From contig NZ_BMNR01000002.1 of NCBI RefSeq assembly GCF_014646655.1, forward strand, positions 275,942 to 339,941: a stretch of 64,000 nt of DNA, in the 5' to 3' direction. Origin of the DNA: Yeosuana aromativorans. GTDB lineage: Bacteria; Bacteroidota; Bacteroidia; Flavobacteriales; Flavobacteriaceae. Below the pieces are notes generated by a model. It ran no database searches. It saw only the letters and a list, made by a program, of their open reading frames with translations, and had not been told where the DNA came from. This document shows, one piece after another, positions 36,225 to 44,420 of the stretch (the stretch's first letter is position 1; each line of letters opens with the position of its first letter). The position numbers were made by a program, and so were the translations under genes.

Positions 36225-36241
36225 TTGTAATGATATTACAA
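36225..36241. promoter_or_regulatory. Palindromic operator candidate 2 upstream of the FMN-binding gene
   Basis: TTGTAATGATATTACAA is a 7-3-7 inverted repeat with the same half-sites as 36163-36177 and the opposite central triplet. It lies between the porin stop and the FMN-binding gene start, 62 bp (about six helical turns) from the first copy. The half-sites resemble those of Fur-superfamily boxes but the spacing differs. Confidence 0.6.
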
Positions 36242-36261
36242 GTATTTATATTGGTGTGATT

Positions 36262-37440
36262 TTAAAACCAGACACCCAAGCCAAAGTTTAATTGGTTAGG
36301 AACCATAACAGAAGATGCATTGTCCTTAACTTGATAATCTGCCTTCACCACAGCTCCAGGAGCTATTTTGTAACTTAATCCTAAGGTCCAATCATTTCTG
36401 TCATATGCATTGTTTTTTACTAAACCTCCTTCTACACCAGCATGGGTATTATAATCTTCATACCGTGCAAAGGCAAAAAGTTGTTGTTGTTTTTCTATTG
36501 GCAGCAGATTATAGGCCGCTTCTAGATACCATCCTTGCAATTGACTGCCCAAGTTTGTTCCATTTAAATTATTATAAGCCTCTGTATCAGAAATACTTGC
36601 GTTAACAAACTGGCCTCTAGCTGTAAACCGTTGATAGGCGTAACGCGCATCAACGCCTATCATAGAAATACCAACATCAGCTCCAGTAATTGCATCCACA
36701 TCATCTCCAGCTTGTGTACGGCCAAAATAGCCAGACAGTCCTAAACGCAAACCTGGTAAACCATAATAATCTAACTTGGCAGAAAATGTTGGCTTGTTTA
36801 CGGTAGATTCAATCCCTTTTTGCCTACCTCCGCGTAAGCCATTACTTCCACCCAATAAACCTGAAGTAATGTTTCCATTTCCATCAGAATTTACCGATTT
36901 AAAACCATTAAATACATACGCTTGATATCCTAATGAAACTTCATTAAATCTACCGGATACTCCAAATCCTATTTCTCTCCAAGTAGAAGGTACAATACTT
37001 TTATCAACATTAGGCCTATCAACACCATTAAATGTTGTTGGTTCATGATATTCATTAATAATACCCATAGGCACTAACATTAAACCACCTCGCAAATTGA
37101 TATGATCGTTTAGGCTATATTGTAAAAAGGCTTGTTCAACATAAACCTCTTCAACATGTTCTAACTCAACTTCTGTGACAAATTGTACTTTGTCATTAAA
37201 TTTATATCCAAAAAGTAATACCATTCTATGAACATCCAAAGTACCATTATCGCCTTCGGGTTGGTTATATGTAATTTCTCCATATCCACCAACAGTGACA
37301 CCACTGCTTACATTACCAGACAAAATCCGTTGCGCCGCATTTTGTTGACTTTGGGGATTGATTTGTAATGAATCTGGTGCTGTTTGTGCAAATGCAACTG
37401 CACTCATTAAAACTGTTAAAAATGTTGATAGTGTCTTCAT
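36262..37440 (-). CDS. Outer-membrane porin (phosphate-selective porin O/P-like)
   Basis: A 392-residue beta-barrel protein with a signal peptide (LTVLMSAVAFAQ). The mature part starts with a short Gln-rich segment and then amphipathic strands: VTVGGYGEITYNQPEGDN, VHRMVLLFGYKFNDKVQFVTEVELEH, VYVEQAFLQYSLNDHINLRGGLML. It ends in a Phe-terminal strand (NQLNFGLGVWF), typical of BAM substrates. The EVELEHVEEVYVEQAFLQY pattern places it with flavobacterial porins of the O/P fold; phosphate specificity is not established. Its promoter (37486-37516) is bracketed by two near-identical palindromes, so it is probably under metal or nutrient control. Confidence 0.85.
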   Translation of the reverse strand: MKTLSTFLTVLMSAVAFAQTAPDSLQINPQSQQNAAQRILSGNVSSGVTVGGYGEITYNQPEGDNGTLDVHRMVLLFGYKFNDKVQFVTEVELEHVEEVYVEQAFLQYSLNDHINLRGGLMLVPMGIINEYHEPTTFNGVDRPNVDKSIVPSTWREIGFGVSGRFNEVSLGYQAYVFNGFKSVNSDGNGNITSGLLGGSNGLRGGRQKGIESTVNKPTFSAKLDYYGLPGLRLGLSGYFGRTQAGDDVDAITGADVGISMIGVDARYAYQRFTARGQFVNASISDTEAYNNLNGTNLGSQLQGWYLEAAYNLLPIEKQQQLFAFARYEDYNTHAGVEGGLVKNNAYDRNDWTLGLSYKIAPGAVVKADYQVKDNASSVMVPNQLNFGLGVWF

Positions 37441-37447
37441 GTGTTTT

Positions 37448-37470
37448 TATTTAGACTAATTATAAATAAG
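37448..37470. promoter_or_regulatory. Porin operator candidate A (leader copy)
   Basis: An imperfect 11-1-11 palindrome with the core TTTAGACTAATTATAAATAA. It matches copy B (37520-37542) at 19 of 22 positions as a direct repeat. It lies between the predicted transcription start and the porin ATG. Confidence 0.55.
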
Positions 37471-37485
37471 GTTAATTTTCGACAG

Positions 37486-37516
37486 CAAATATACAGCTGA
37501 AAATCATTTTAAACAA
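37486..37516 (-). promoter_or_regulatory. Porin promoter (-33 TTG and -7 element)
   Basis: On the minus strand TTG (37516-37514) and TATATTTG (37493-37486) are spaced by 20 bp, a good match to the Bacteroidota housekeeping promoter. Confidence 0.65.
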
Positions 37517-37519
37517 ACT

Positions 37520-37542
37520 TATTTAGAATAATTTTAAATAAA
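37520..37542. promoter_or_regulatory. Porin operator candidate B (upstream copy)
   Basis: An 11-1-11 palindrome with one mismatch and the core TTTAGAATAATTTTAAATAA. It abuts the upstream side of the porin -33 element. Its centre is 72 bp from copy A. The TTTAGA half-site recalls DtxR/MntR-family operators, which is an inference. Confidence 0.6.
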
Positions 37543-37548
37543 CATGAA

Positions 37549-38412
37549 TTAATGGTATACCGAAAAGATTTTGGTGGCCTCATTGTGAGCGCTTTCAAAA
37601 CTTAACGCATCTAAGGCATTACATTTTTTAGAAGTAAAATAGGATAATAATTTTTCAGTAGGCATATTCCCGGTAAGTTCATCCTTGGCCATGGGACAAC
37701 CTCCAAATCCTTGGATAGCCCCATCAAAACGCATACATCCTGCCTGATAAGCCGCATCAATTTTTTCAAACCAACTACTAGCCACAGTATGCAAATGAGC
37801 TCCAAATTCAATATTGGGATACAAAGGAATTAAATTTGAAAACAAATACTGGATATTGTCTGGATTGGAACTTCCTATAGTATCGCTTAAAGAAACTATC
37901 CTCACTCCCATTTCACTTAAACGCTCTGTCCACTGCCCTACTATATCAACATTCCATGGGTCGCCATAAGGGTTTCCAAATCCCATGGAAATATATACAA
38001 CCACTTCTTTACCGCTTTTATTGGCTATGTTTAAAATATGCTCCAAAGTGATAACAGACTGTGCAATGGTTTTATGGGTGTTACGCATTTGGAAATTCTC
38101 AGAAATAGAAAACGGATAACCCAAATAATCAATTGCCTTGTGTTTTGAGGCATCCTCTGCTCCACGTTCATTAGCTACAATGGCAAGCAATTTACTGGTT
38201 GTTTTGCTTAAATCAAGTTGCGATAAAACTTCTGCTGTATCAACCATCTGCGGAATGGCCTTGGGCGAAACAAAACTTCCAAAATCAATGGTATCAAATC
38301 CCACACGAAGCAATGACTGGATATACTGTACTTTTTGCTTTGTTGGAATAAAATCCTTGATGCCTTGCATGGCATCCCTTGGGCATTCAATGATCTTGAC
38401 TTGATTTGGCAT
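37549..38412 (-). CDS. mvaB: Hydroxymethylglutaryl-CoA lyase
   Basis: Cleaves HMG-CoA to acetoacetate and acetyl-CoA, the last step of leucine degradation, in the cytosol. The 287-residue DRE-TIM metallolyase shows IIECPRDAMQG (family E-x-P-R-D), VGFDTIDFGSFVSPKAIPQ, the metal ligands in HLHT (GAHLHTVASSW) and the signature GFGGCPMAKDELTGNMPTE with the catalytic Cys. Length is typical. It stands alone between divergent and same-strand neighbours with its own upstream gap; no leucine-degradation partners are nearby. Confidence 0.93.
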   Translation of the reverse strand: MPNQVKIIECPRDAMQGIKDFIPTKQKVQYIQSLLRVGFDTIDFGSFVSPKAIPQMVDTAEVLSQLDLSKTTSKLLAIVANERGAEDASKHKAIDYLGYPFSISENFQMRNTHKTIAQSVITLEHILNIANKSGKEVVVYISMGFGNPYGDPWNVDIVGQWTERLSEMGVRIVSLSDTIGSSNPDNIQYLFSNLIPLYPNIEFGAHLHTVASSWFEKIDAAYQAGCMRFDGAIQGFGGCPMAKDELTGNMPTEKLLSYFTSKKCNALDALSFESAHNEATKIFSVYH

Positions 38413-38570
38413 TTACTATAAAAATAGGATGATAAAAATAATATTATTGAAACAGAAAACATAACAACCTTTGATTATTTAATTTTTTAATGGTTGTAGC
38501 TTCAATTTGTTTATAAAACGATTAAAACAGCAACTTACCGTTTTTTTTATTTCATTGCCTGATTATCAAA

Positions 38571-38578
38571 TACATTTG
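38571..38578 (+). promoter_or_regulatory. -7 promoter element for the T9SS metalloprotease
   Basis: TACATTTG matches TAnnTTTG, 20 bp before the ATG at 38599. Confidence 0.45.
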
Positions 38579-38598
38579 ATTAACGTTTTTCGCCCCAC

Positions 38599-39771
38599 AT
38601 GAAAATCTTTAATATCAAATACAACGTCATAATCTGTTCGATACTCGTATCGATTTCTTCTCATCTGTATTCTCAAATTCCCAAGGAAATTGGTTGTGGT
38701 ACCATTACAACAGCAAAAACATTGCAATATTTTAATGCTTTAAAACCTGAATTAAAAAAATACGAAGCTACATTTTCAACATCAAAAGGTTCACAATCAA
38801 AATCATCTGTAGTTAAAAGTTCTATACCAATCAAGGCCCATATTATAAGAACATCCAACGGAACCGGCGGCCTAAGTGTTTCAGAACTTGAAGATGCCAT
38901 TGCCAATGTAAACACGCTGTTTGCTGATGCTTTGATGACGTTTGTTTTGGCTGAAGACATAGAGTATATTGATGATAACCGTTTATATCACTTTCACTCA
39001 AAGGATGAAACTGCTATGCTTGACGCTCACAATGTTTCAGGTGTAGTCAATATTTATTTTACAGACCATATTGAGAATGATGCTGATGAAAGCATTTGCG
39101 GTTATACACAAATTGAAAAACGTTCTGATGCTATCATCATGCGAAATAGTTGTTCAACAAATGATTCATCGTTAGCACATGAATTAGGGCATTTCTTTTC
39201 GTTAATTCATACACATGGCATAAGTGCTGATCAGCTCACTGGTGAACTAGTGGATGGTTCCAATTGCTCATCTGAAGGTGATCAAATTTGCGATACGCCT
39301 GCCGATCCTGGATTAACTTATAATAATGTCAATAATTTTTGCAGATACACAGGTACCGTAACAGATGCCAATGGGGAGTTGTATCATCCAGATACCCACA
39401 ACATCATGTCGTACTCCATGAAAGGTTGCAGGGATCATTTTTCAAAACAGCAACTGGCTCGTATGTATGCCTACTTTCAAACTACAAAAAGCAAGTATTC
39501 GGACAGCCCAACAAATACCAATGTATCTAAGACTGCCTCTAGTATAAGTATTAAAGCGTACCCTAACCCTATTACAGATGGTTTGATTTTTGTCAAGTCC
39601 AATAATTCTGATGAAGCTATGACTTATACTATTTCAAATACTATGGGTCAAGTTTTTCTTAATGGAAGTGTTACTAATCAGCCCATTGATGTCAGTCGTT
39701 TAAATTCTGGAACTTATTTGATGACTTTAAAAAATAAGACTTCAATACTTGTAAAAAAACTTGTGAAATAG
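38599..39771 (+). CDS. Secreted zinc metalloprotease, M43 (pappalysin/cytophagalysin) family, with T9SS type A signal
   Basis: A 390-residue secreted protease. A signal peptide (IICSILVSISSHLYSQ) is followed by a propeptide-like region. The catalytic domain has HELGHFFSLIH with H194, E195, H198 and H204, and the Met-turn HNIMSYS with M270. Cysteine-rich insertions between them (NCSSEGDQICDTPADPG) match the M43 family. The usual Gly in the third position after the second His is Ser here. Residues about 316-390 (IKAYPNPITDGLIFVKS to ILVKKLVK) are a type A T9SS C-terminal domain, so the enzyme is exported to the cell surface or medium. Confidence 0.9.
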   Translation: MKIFNIKYNVIICSILVSISSHLYSQIPKEIGCGTITTAKTLQYFNALKPELKKYEATFSTSKGSQSKSSVVKSSIPIKAHIIRTSNGTGGLSVSELEDAIANVNTLFADALMTFVLAEDIEYIDDNRLYHFHSKDETAMLDAHNVSGVVNIYFTDHIENDADESICGYTQIEKRSDAIIMRNSCSTNDSSLAHELGHFFSLIHTHGISADQLTGELVDGSNCSSEGDQICDTPADPGLTYNNVNNFCRYTGTVTDANGELYHPDTHNIMSYSMKGCRDHFSKQQLARMYAYFQTTKSKYSDSPTNTNVSKTASSISIKAYPNPITDGLIFVKSNNSDEAMTYTISNTMGQVFLNGSVTNQPIDVSRLNSGTYLMTLKNKTSILVKKLVK

Positions 39772-39774
39772 ATT

Positions 39775-40809
39775 TTAGTTTTGATTTAGCAAGGCTTTAT
39801 TGATATCTTTGACCAGTTTTGGTCCTTCATATATAAAGCCTGTATATATTTGGATTAAATCAGCTCCAGCATGAATCTTTTCCAAAGCATCTTTTGCAGA
39901 ATGAATACCACCTACTCCAATAATGGGGAATGCTTTTTTGCTATTTTCTGAAAGATATTTAATAACCTGTGTGCTTTTGTCTTTAATAGGTTGGCCACTC
40001 AATCCGCCATTACCAATAGCTTGTAATCGCTCTTGTGATACGTTTAACTCGCTTCTGTTAACGGAGGTATTGCTAGCAATTACACCATCCAATTTGGTTT
40101 TAATTACCAATTCAATGATTTCATCCAACTGATGGGTATTTAAGTCTGGAGCTATCTTTAAAAGTATCGGTTTTTGTTTACTGAATGTTCTATTGGCACT
40201 TTGTACAGCACCAATAAGTTCTTCCAAATAGTCCTTATCGTTTAATTTGGCATGACTATCCACATTGGGGCAACTAACATTCAATACAAAATAATCCACG
40301 TACGGATGCAGGGCATTAAAACAGTCTAAATAATCCTTAGTATAATCCTCAGGCTTGGTGTTGGTGTTTTTACCAATATTTCCACCAATAATAAGGTTTC
40401 CTTTATTTTTTTTAAGCTGTAGAATAGCCGCTTCAACACCTAGGTTATTAAAACCCATCCTATTGATAATGCCTTGGTCATCTTTTAAACGGAACAATCG
40501 TTTTTTAGGATTCCCTGGTTGTCCCTTTGGTGTAACGGTACCAATTTCAATAAACCCAAATCCAAAGTTTGATAGCTCATTATATAACACGGCATTTTTG
40601 TCAAATCCGGCCGCCAATCCTACTGGGTTTTTAAAGGTCAAACCAAACACTTTACGCTCCAATCTTTTGTCTTCAATAGCATAGAGTCGCTTTATCAATT
40701 GTGGAACACCTGGAATTTTGTTTATGAAAGCAATCAGTGAAAATGTAAAATGATGTACTTGTTCAGGATCAAAGCAAAATAAAATAGGTCGGATTATCGA
40801 TTTGTACAT
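39775..40809 (-). CDS. pyrD: Dihydroorotate dehydrogenase (quinone), class 2
   Basis: A membrane-associated FMN enzyme that oxidises dihydroorotate to orotate with quinone in pyrimidine synthesis. I choose the ATG at 40809 (344 residues): it aligns with the E. coli start ([23 protein letters not shown]), and the -7 element lies inside the longer frame that begins at 40860. Motifs are [33 protein letters not shown], the FMN-loop [10 protein letters not shown], and [27 protein letters not shown] at the end. The N-terminal helical extension identifies class 2. It is convergent with the M43 protease gene, 3 bp apart. Confidence 0.95.
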   Translation of the reverse strand: MYKSIIRPILFCFDPEQVHHFTFSLIAFINKIPGVPQLIKRLYAIEDKRLERKVFGLTFKNPVGLAAGFDKNAVLYNELSNFGFGFIEIGTVTPKGQPGNPKKRLFRLKDDQGIINRMGFNNLGVEAAILQLKKNKGNLIIGGNIGKNTNTKPEDYTKDYLDCFNALHPYVDYFVLNVSCPNVDSHAKLNDKDYLEELIGAVQSANRTFSKQKPILLKIAPDLNTHQLDEIIELVIKTKLDGVIASNTSVNRSELNVSQERLQAIGNGGLSGQPIKDKSTQVIKYLSENSKKAFPIIGVGGIHSAKDALEKIHAGADLIQIYTGFIYEGPKLVKDINKALLNQN

Positions 40810-40824
40810 CAGGTATAATTTGTG

Positions 40825-40855
40825 CAAAAATAGTTTTAAATAAAAAATCAGGCAA
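40825..40855 (-). promoter_or_regulatory. pyrD promoter (-33 TTG and -7 element)
   Basis: On the minus strand TTG (40855-40853) and TATTTTTG (40832-40825) are 20 bp apart. The -7 element lies 15 bp before the ATG at 40809, which supports that start. Confidence 0.65.
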
Positions 40856-40882
40856 TTCAAAAGACAAAAAAATTAATAATTG

Positions 40883-40890
40883 TATTTTTG
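40883..40890 (+). promoter_or_regulatory. -7 promoter element for pepT
   Basis: TATTTTTG matches TAnnTTTG, 56 bp before the pepT ATG. Confidence 0.45.
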
Positions 40891-40946
40891 GTGTTACTGT
40901 AAACTTATAAATCTAACCAAATACTCACAAAAAACTAAAAACTCCT

Positions 40947-42185
40947 ATGATTTCAAAAGACCACATTATAAAACGATTTGTTAGTTATGTAACGGTAGAT
41001 ACACAATCTGATCCAAACTCAAAAAGTACCCCAAGTACCAAAAAACAATGGGATTTAGCCAACAAGCTTGCTGATGAACTCAAAACTATTGGTATGCAAG
41101 ACGTTTCTATTGATGAAAACGCATACATCATGGCTACTTTACCAAGCAATGTGGATCATAAGGTGCCAACCATTGGGTTTATAGCACATTTTGACACGTC
41201 GCCAGATTTTACGGCAACCAATGTAAAACCGCAAATTATTGAGTATTATGATGGCAAGGATATTGTTCTGAATGCCGAACAAGACATTGTTTTATCACCT
41301 GATTATTTTGAAGATTTACACCTCTACAAAGGGCAAACCCTCATCACTACTGACGGAACCACCCTTTTAGGTGCTGATGACAAAGCAGGTATCTGTGAAA
41401 TCGTTTCAGCTATGGAATATTTAATCCTGCATCCAGAAATTAAACACGGAACCATCCGTGTTGGCTTTACGCCCGATGAGGAAATTGGCCGCGGTGCCCA
41501 TAAGTTTGACGTTAAAAAGTTTGGGGCAGACTGGGCCTATACCATGGATGGTAGCCAGATAGGTGAATTGGAATATGAAAATTTTAATGCGGCAGGTGTC
41601 GTTGTTAAGGTAAAAGGTAAAATTGTTCATCCAGGATATGCCAAAGGCAAAATGATTAACTCCATGTACATTGCCCAAGAATTCATCAATTCATTGCCAC
41701 GTATGGAAACCCCCGAGCACACTGAAGGGTATGAAGGCTTTTTCCATTTATGTTCCATAAAAGGTGAAGTGGATGAAACTCAACTTGAATATATTATTCG
41801 GGACCACGATCGCGGGCATTTTGAAGCCAGAAAAGAAGTTATGAAAAAATTGACCGAAGAGCTGAATGCTCAATATGACAGAGAAGTGATTACAACCGAA
41901 ATAAAGGACCAATACTACAACATGAAAGAAAAGGTAGAACCCGTGATGCATATTGTTGATATTGCCGAAGAGGCCATGAAACAGCTCCACATAAAACCCT
42001 TGATAAAAGCCATTCGTGGCGGAACAGATGGTTCCCAACTCAGTTATATGGGCTTGCCTTGTCCCAATATTTTTGCAGGTGGCCATAACTTTCATGGGCG
42101 TTATGAGTATGTGCCAGTTGAAAGTATGATTAAAGCTACCGAGGTGATTTGTAAGATTGCAGAATTGACGGCTAAAAAAGCCTAA
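40947..42185 (+). CDS. pepT: Peptidase T (tripeptide aminopeptidase)
   Basis: A cytosolic M20 di-zinc aminopeptidase that releases N-terminal residues from tripeptides. The 412 residues match the family length. Zinc-site motifs are [12 protein letters not shown] (H81, D83), [15 protein letters not shown] with the bridging Asp, [15 protein letters not shown] with the catalytic Glu pair, and the C-terminal [17 protein letters not shown] with a ligand His. The dimerisation lid contains [20 protein letters not shown]. It stands alone; the downstream region holds an AT-rich, unusual small gene. Confidence 0.95.
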   Translation: MISKDHIIKRFVSYVTVDTQSDPNSKSTPSTKKQWDLANKLADELKTIGMQDVSIDENAYIMATLPSNVDHKVPTIGFIAHFDTSPDFTATNVKPQIIEYYDGKDIVLNAEQDIVLSPDYFEDLHLYKGQTLITTDGTTLLGADDKAGICEIVSAMEYLILHPEIKHGTIRVGFTPDEEIGRGAHKFDVKKFGADWAYTMDGSQIGELEYENFNAAGVVVKVKGKIVHPGYAKGKMINSMYIAQEFINSLPRMETPEHTEGYEGFFHLCSIKGEVDETQLEYIIRDHDRGHFEARKEVMKKLTEELNAQYDREVITTEIKDQYYNMKEKVEPVMHIVDIAEEAMKQLHIKPLIKAIRGGTDGSQLSYMGLPCPNIFAGGHNFHGRYEYVPVESMIKATEVICKIAELTAKKA

Positions 42186-42281
42186 CTTGAATTTATAAAA
42201 TAAATCAGCTACCTTAGTTTACCTGTACTGAACTTGTAACATCTGATATTAAACATTAAAAAACGATTTCATATCATAATA

Positions 42282-42773
42282 GTTGCCTACAACTATGAAA
42301 AACACCTTTCTAATAATATTTATTTTCGGATTTTTATGTTGTTATGCTCAGAAAAAATCTGAACTGATTATTGGAACATGGAAATATGAAAAAGGAATTG
42401 ACTTAAGAACCCTTGAGGAGAAAATGTCCGACGAGAATAAAGAACCTCTAATTATTGAATCCGACGAAAAAAGCGATACGTTTCTGACTTTTAACAAAGA
42501 GTATATCTATTATAATAAAAAAGAATTCGGACAGTGGAAAATCATAAAAGATTCTTTATTAGTTTATCGAAAAATTTCTAAAGACAAAGAACATCTTGAC
42601 AAAAAAATAAGAGATGAATATTTAAAAGATGAATTTCTTGTTCTCAAAAAAGACGGAATTTATCTATCCAAACCATATTATTTAAAAATAAAAAAGCTAG
42701 TGAAAGAAACTTTAGAATTTGGAAACGAAAAAAGGTACTCAATATACAAACGATTTAAATAATTGTAGGCAAC
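42282..42773. repeat. 11-bp perfect inverted repeat bracketing a single small ORF
   Basis: GTTGCCTACAA at 42282-42292 and its exact reverse complement TTGTAGGCAAC at 42763-42773 flank one ORF. The left arm ends 2 bp before the ATG and the right arm begins on the base after the stop codon. Confidence 0.75.
42295..42762 (+). CDS. Small exported lipocalin-like protein of unknown function
   Basis: About 155 residues with a signal peptide (LIIFIFGFLCCYAQ). The mature part begins with a lipocalin-like opening, SELIIGTWKYEKG, followed by alternating polar/hydrophobic strands (TFLTFNKEYIYYNKKEFGQW, then KIIKDSLLVYRKI). It is rich in Lys and Glu, and the DNA appears more AT-rich than the flanking core genes. 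The ATG at 42295 is preferred over an in-frame TTG at 42283, which lies within the left repeat arm. The gene is precisely bracketed by an 11-bp inverted repeat, suggesting it arrived as a discrete unit. Confidence 0.65.
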   Translation: MKNTFLIIFIFGFLCCYAQKKSELIIGTWKYEKGIDLRTLEEKMSDENKEPLIIESDEKSDTFLTFNKEYIYYNKKEFGQWKIIKDSLLVYRKISKDKEHLDKKIRDEYLKDEFLVLKKDGIYLSKPYYLKIKKLVKETLEFGNEKRYSIYKRFK

Positions 42774-42916
42774 AAAATACTGTGGTAAAAACCAAGTAAA
42801 ACCATATTAATTTTTCACTAAAGTGCTTCTATGGGAATCATCATAAATTAGTCCTGATTTTTCTTCGGAAAACCTAGTAGATTTTAATACATAACGTTAA
42901 ACTAAACCTCAAAAAA

Positions 42917-43510
42917 ATGCCAAAAATAAACTCTGTAGACGACTATATTGAATCGCATCATCATTTTAGTGACGGGCTCAATCTGCTACGTTCCATTATT
43001 GAAAAAACGGAGTTGGTTGAGACCATTAAATGGAACTCGCCAGTTTATACCATTGATGGCAAAAACGTGGTTGGCATGGGTGCCTTTAAGCATCATTTTG
43101 GTATTTGGTTTTTTAACGGCGTGTTTTTAAAAGACGAGAAAAACCTGTTGGTAACCGCTCAAGAAAAAACAAAAGGGCTTCGCCAAATGCGGTTTGAATC
43201 TGTTGATGACATAAATACAAATGCGGTTCTGGCTTATATAAAAGAAGCCATCCAAAATCAAAAGCTAGGAAAGGAAATCAAACCAGAAAAAACCAAAACC
43301 ATAGTTATTCCTGAAGCGTTAAAACAGGAGTTTAAAAATAATGAGGCGCTGTATTCCTGTTTTAAATCACTCCCTCCCTATAAGCAAAAGGACTATTGTG
43401 AATATATTGACACGGCCAAACGTGAGGCAACCGTTACATCGCGCTTAGAAAAAATTGTGCCCATGATTCTGGCTGGAATTGGATTGAATGACAAATACAA
43501 AAACTGCTAA
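42917..43510 (+). CDS. YdeI/OmpD-associated family protein with DUF1801-like N-terminus
   Basis: A 197-residue cytosolic protein of two parts. Residues about 10-110 are DUF1801-like (LLRSIIEKTELVETIKWNSPVYTIDGKNVVGMGAFKHHFGIWF, the W-x-x-P-x-Y motif). Residues about 125-190 match the YdeI/OmpD-associated C-terminal helical module (IPEALKQEFKNNEALYSCFKSL, PYKQKDYCEYIDTAKREATVTSRLEK). YdeI-type proteins have been linked to stress and antimicrobial-peptide resistance, but the biochemical role is unclear. A strong hairpin terminator follows. Confidence 0.85.
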   Translation: MPKINSVDDYIESHHHFSDGLNLLRSIIEKTELVETIKWNSPVYTIDGKNVVGMGAFKHHFGIWFFNGVFLKDEKNLLVTAQEKTKGLRQMRFESVDDINTNAVLAYIKEAIQNQKLGKEIKPEKTKTIVIPEALKQEFKNNEALYSCFKSLPPYKQKDYCEYIDTAKREATVTSRLEKIVPMILAGIGLNDKYKNC

Positions 43511-43514
43511 ACAA

Positions 43515-43545
43515 AAAAGCTTCCAAAAATTGGAAGCTTTTAAAA
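43515..43545. terminator. Bidirectional intrinsic terminator between the YdeI-like gene and yajC
   Basis: AAAAGCTTCCAA (43515-43526) and TTGGAAGCTTTT (43530-43541) form a 12-bp perfect stem with a 3-nt loop and T/A flanks on both sides. It lies between two convergent genes. Confidence 0.85.
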
Positions 43546-43564
43546 TTTTGATGTATTTGTTTGA

Positions 43565-43855
43565 CTATTTGGCCTTGGCAGGAGCGTTTAACGCATTGCT
43601 CATTTCCATGGAAATGGCAGAACGTTCAAACTTAATTTTTCCTGACATGGTTTCAATAATACAGGTATTATCTTTTTCACCTAATTCTAAAATTTTACCG
43701 TGCAGTCCGCTTTTGGTAACTATTTTGTCACCACGCTTTAATTCGGCAGCAAATTTCTTTTCTTTTTTAGCGCGTTTCATTTGTGGTGCTATCATAAAAA
43801 AATAGATCACAACAAACATTAGAATAAACGGCAAAAATTGTCCCATATTTTCCAT
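43565..43855 (-). CDS. yajC: Preprotein translocase accessory subunit YajC
   Basis: A 96-residue protein with one N-terminal transmembrane helix (FLPFILMFVVIYFFMIAPQM) followed by the conserved cytosolic YajC segment KRAKKEKKFAAELKRGDKIVTKSGLHGKILEL. It associates with SecDF at the Sec translocon in the inner membrane. It lies 9 bp downstream of the DUF1573 lipoprotein gene and in line with nusB, a gene order I recall from other Flavobacteriaceae. Confidence 0.93.
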   Translation of the reverse strand: MENMGQFLPFILMFVVIYFFMIAPQMKRAKKEKKFAAELKRGDKIVTKSGLHGKILELGEKDNTCIIETMSGKIKFERSAISMEMSNALNAPAKAK

Positions 43856-43864
43856 ATTTTAAGT

Positions 43865-44338
43865 TTAGTGTCCTGTTGTATTGGTTGTATTTGGATCTGG
43901 TTTGACAAAAGCCATGATCTTAACCACTTCTTTTCCTTTTTCTGTATTGGCAGTAACCGTTATGGTTTTTGTTATTTTGTTAGCACCACTACCATTATAT
44001 CTTACAGTGAATTTTCCTGATTCTCCTGGTGCCAAAGGCTCTCTTGACCAATCTTTTGGAACCGTACAGCCGCATGAACTTTTAATATCGGTAATAACCA
44101 ATGGGGCATCGCCGACATTTTTGTAATTAAAAACCGTTTCAACAGGTTTTCTGGCTTCAATTTCACCAAAATCGTGTTCGGTTTCTTCAAATTGAAGAAT
44201 TGGGAATTTTGATGAGTTGGCATCTCTTTCTGCAGCTACAGCAACATTTTTTTCATCAACTTTTTTAGCAGCATTATCTTTACATGATGTAAAGGCTATC
44301 AAGCATAAGGCTCCTAATCCTAATATTAATTTTTTCAT
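43865..44338 (-). CDS. DUF1573 lipoprotein
   Basis: A 157-residue predicted lipoprotein: signal LGLGALCLIAFTSC with the lipobox Cys19. The DUF1573 domain is an Ig-like (ASH/MSP-type) fold. Its signature is seen in EETEHDFGEIEARKPVETVF, then YKNVGDAPLVITDIKSSCGC, then PLAPGESGKFTVRYN. These proteins are very common in Bacteroidota and are thought to be periplasmic, of unknown function. The gene sits between nusB (83 bp upstream) and yajC (9 bp downstream) on the same strand. Confidence 0.9.
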   Translation of the reverse strand: MKKLILGLGALCLIAFTSCKDNAAKKVDEKNVAVAAERDANSSKFPILQFEETEHDFGEIEARKPVETVFNYKNVGDAPLVITDIKSSCGCTVPKDWSREPLAPGESGKFTVRYNGSGANKITKTITVTANTEKGKEVVKIMAFVKPDPNTTNTTGH

Positions 44339-44420
44339 AATAAACAGTTTACTATTTGGGTTGTAAAAATAGCAATTATTTAATCTATTAAAAACTTTTA
44401 AAGGTTTCTTTAACAGAAAA

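Noticed and set aside
38464-38497. ACAACC/GGTTGT inverted repeat upstream of the metalloprotease
   Set aside because: The stem is short, the loop long, and it lies in a divergent promoter region where a terminator is not expected.
42763-42916. Possible extra small gene between the lipocalin-like and YdeI-like genes
   Set aside because: The 154-bp AT-rich stretch has no open frame of useful length and no recognisable motif.
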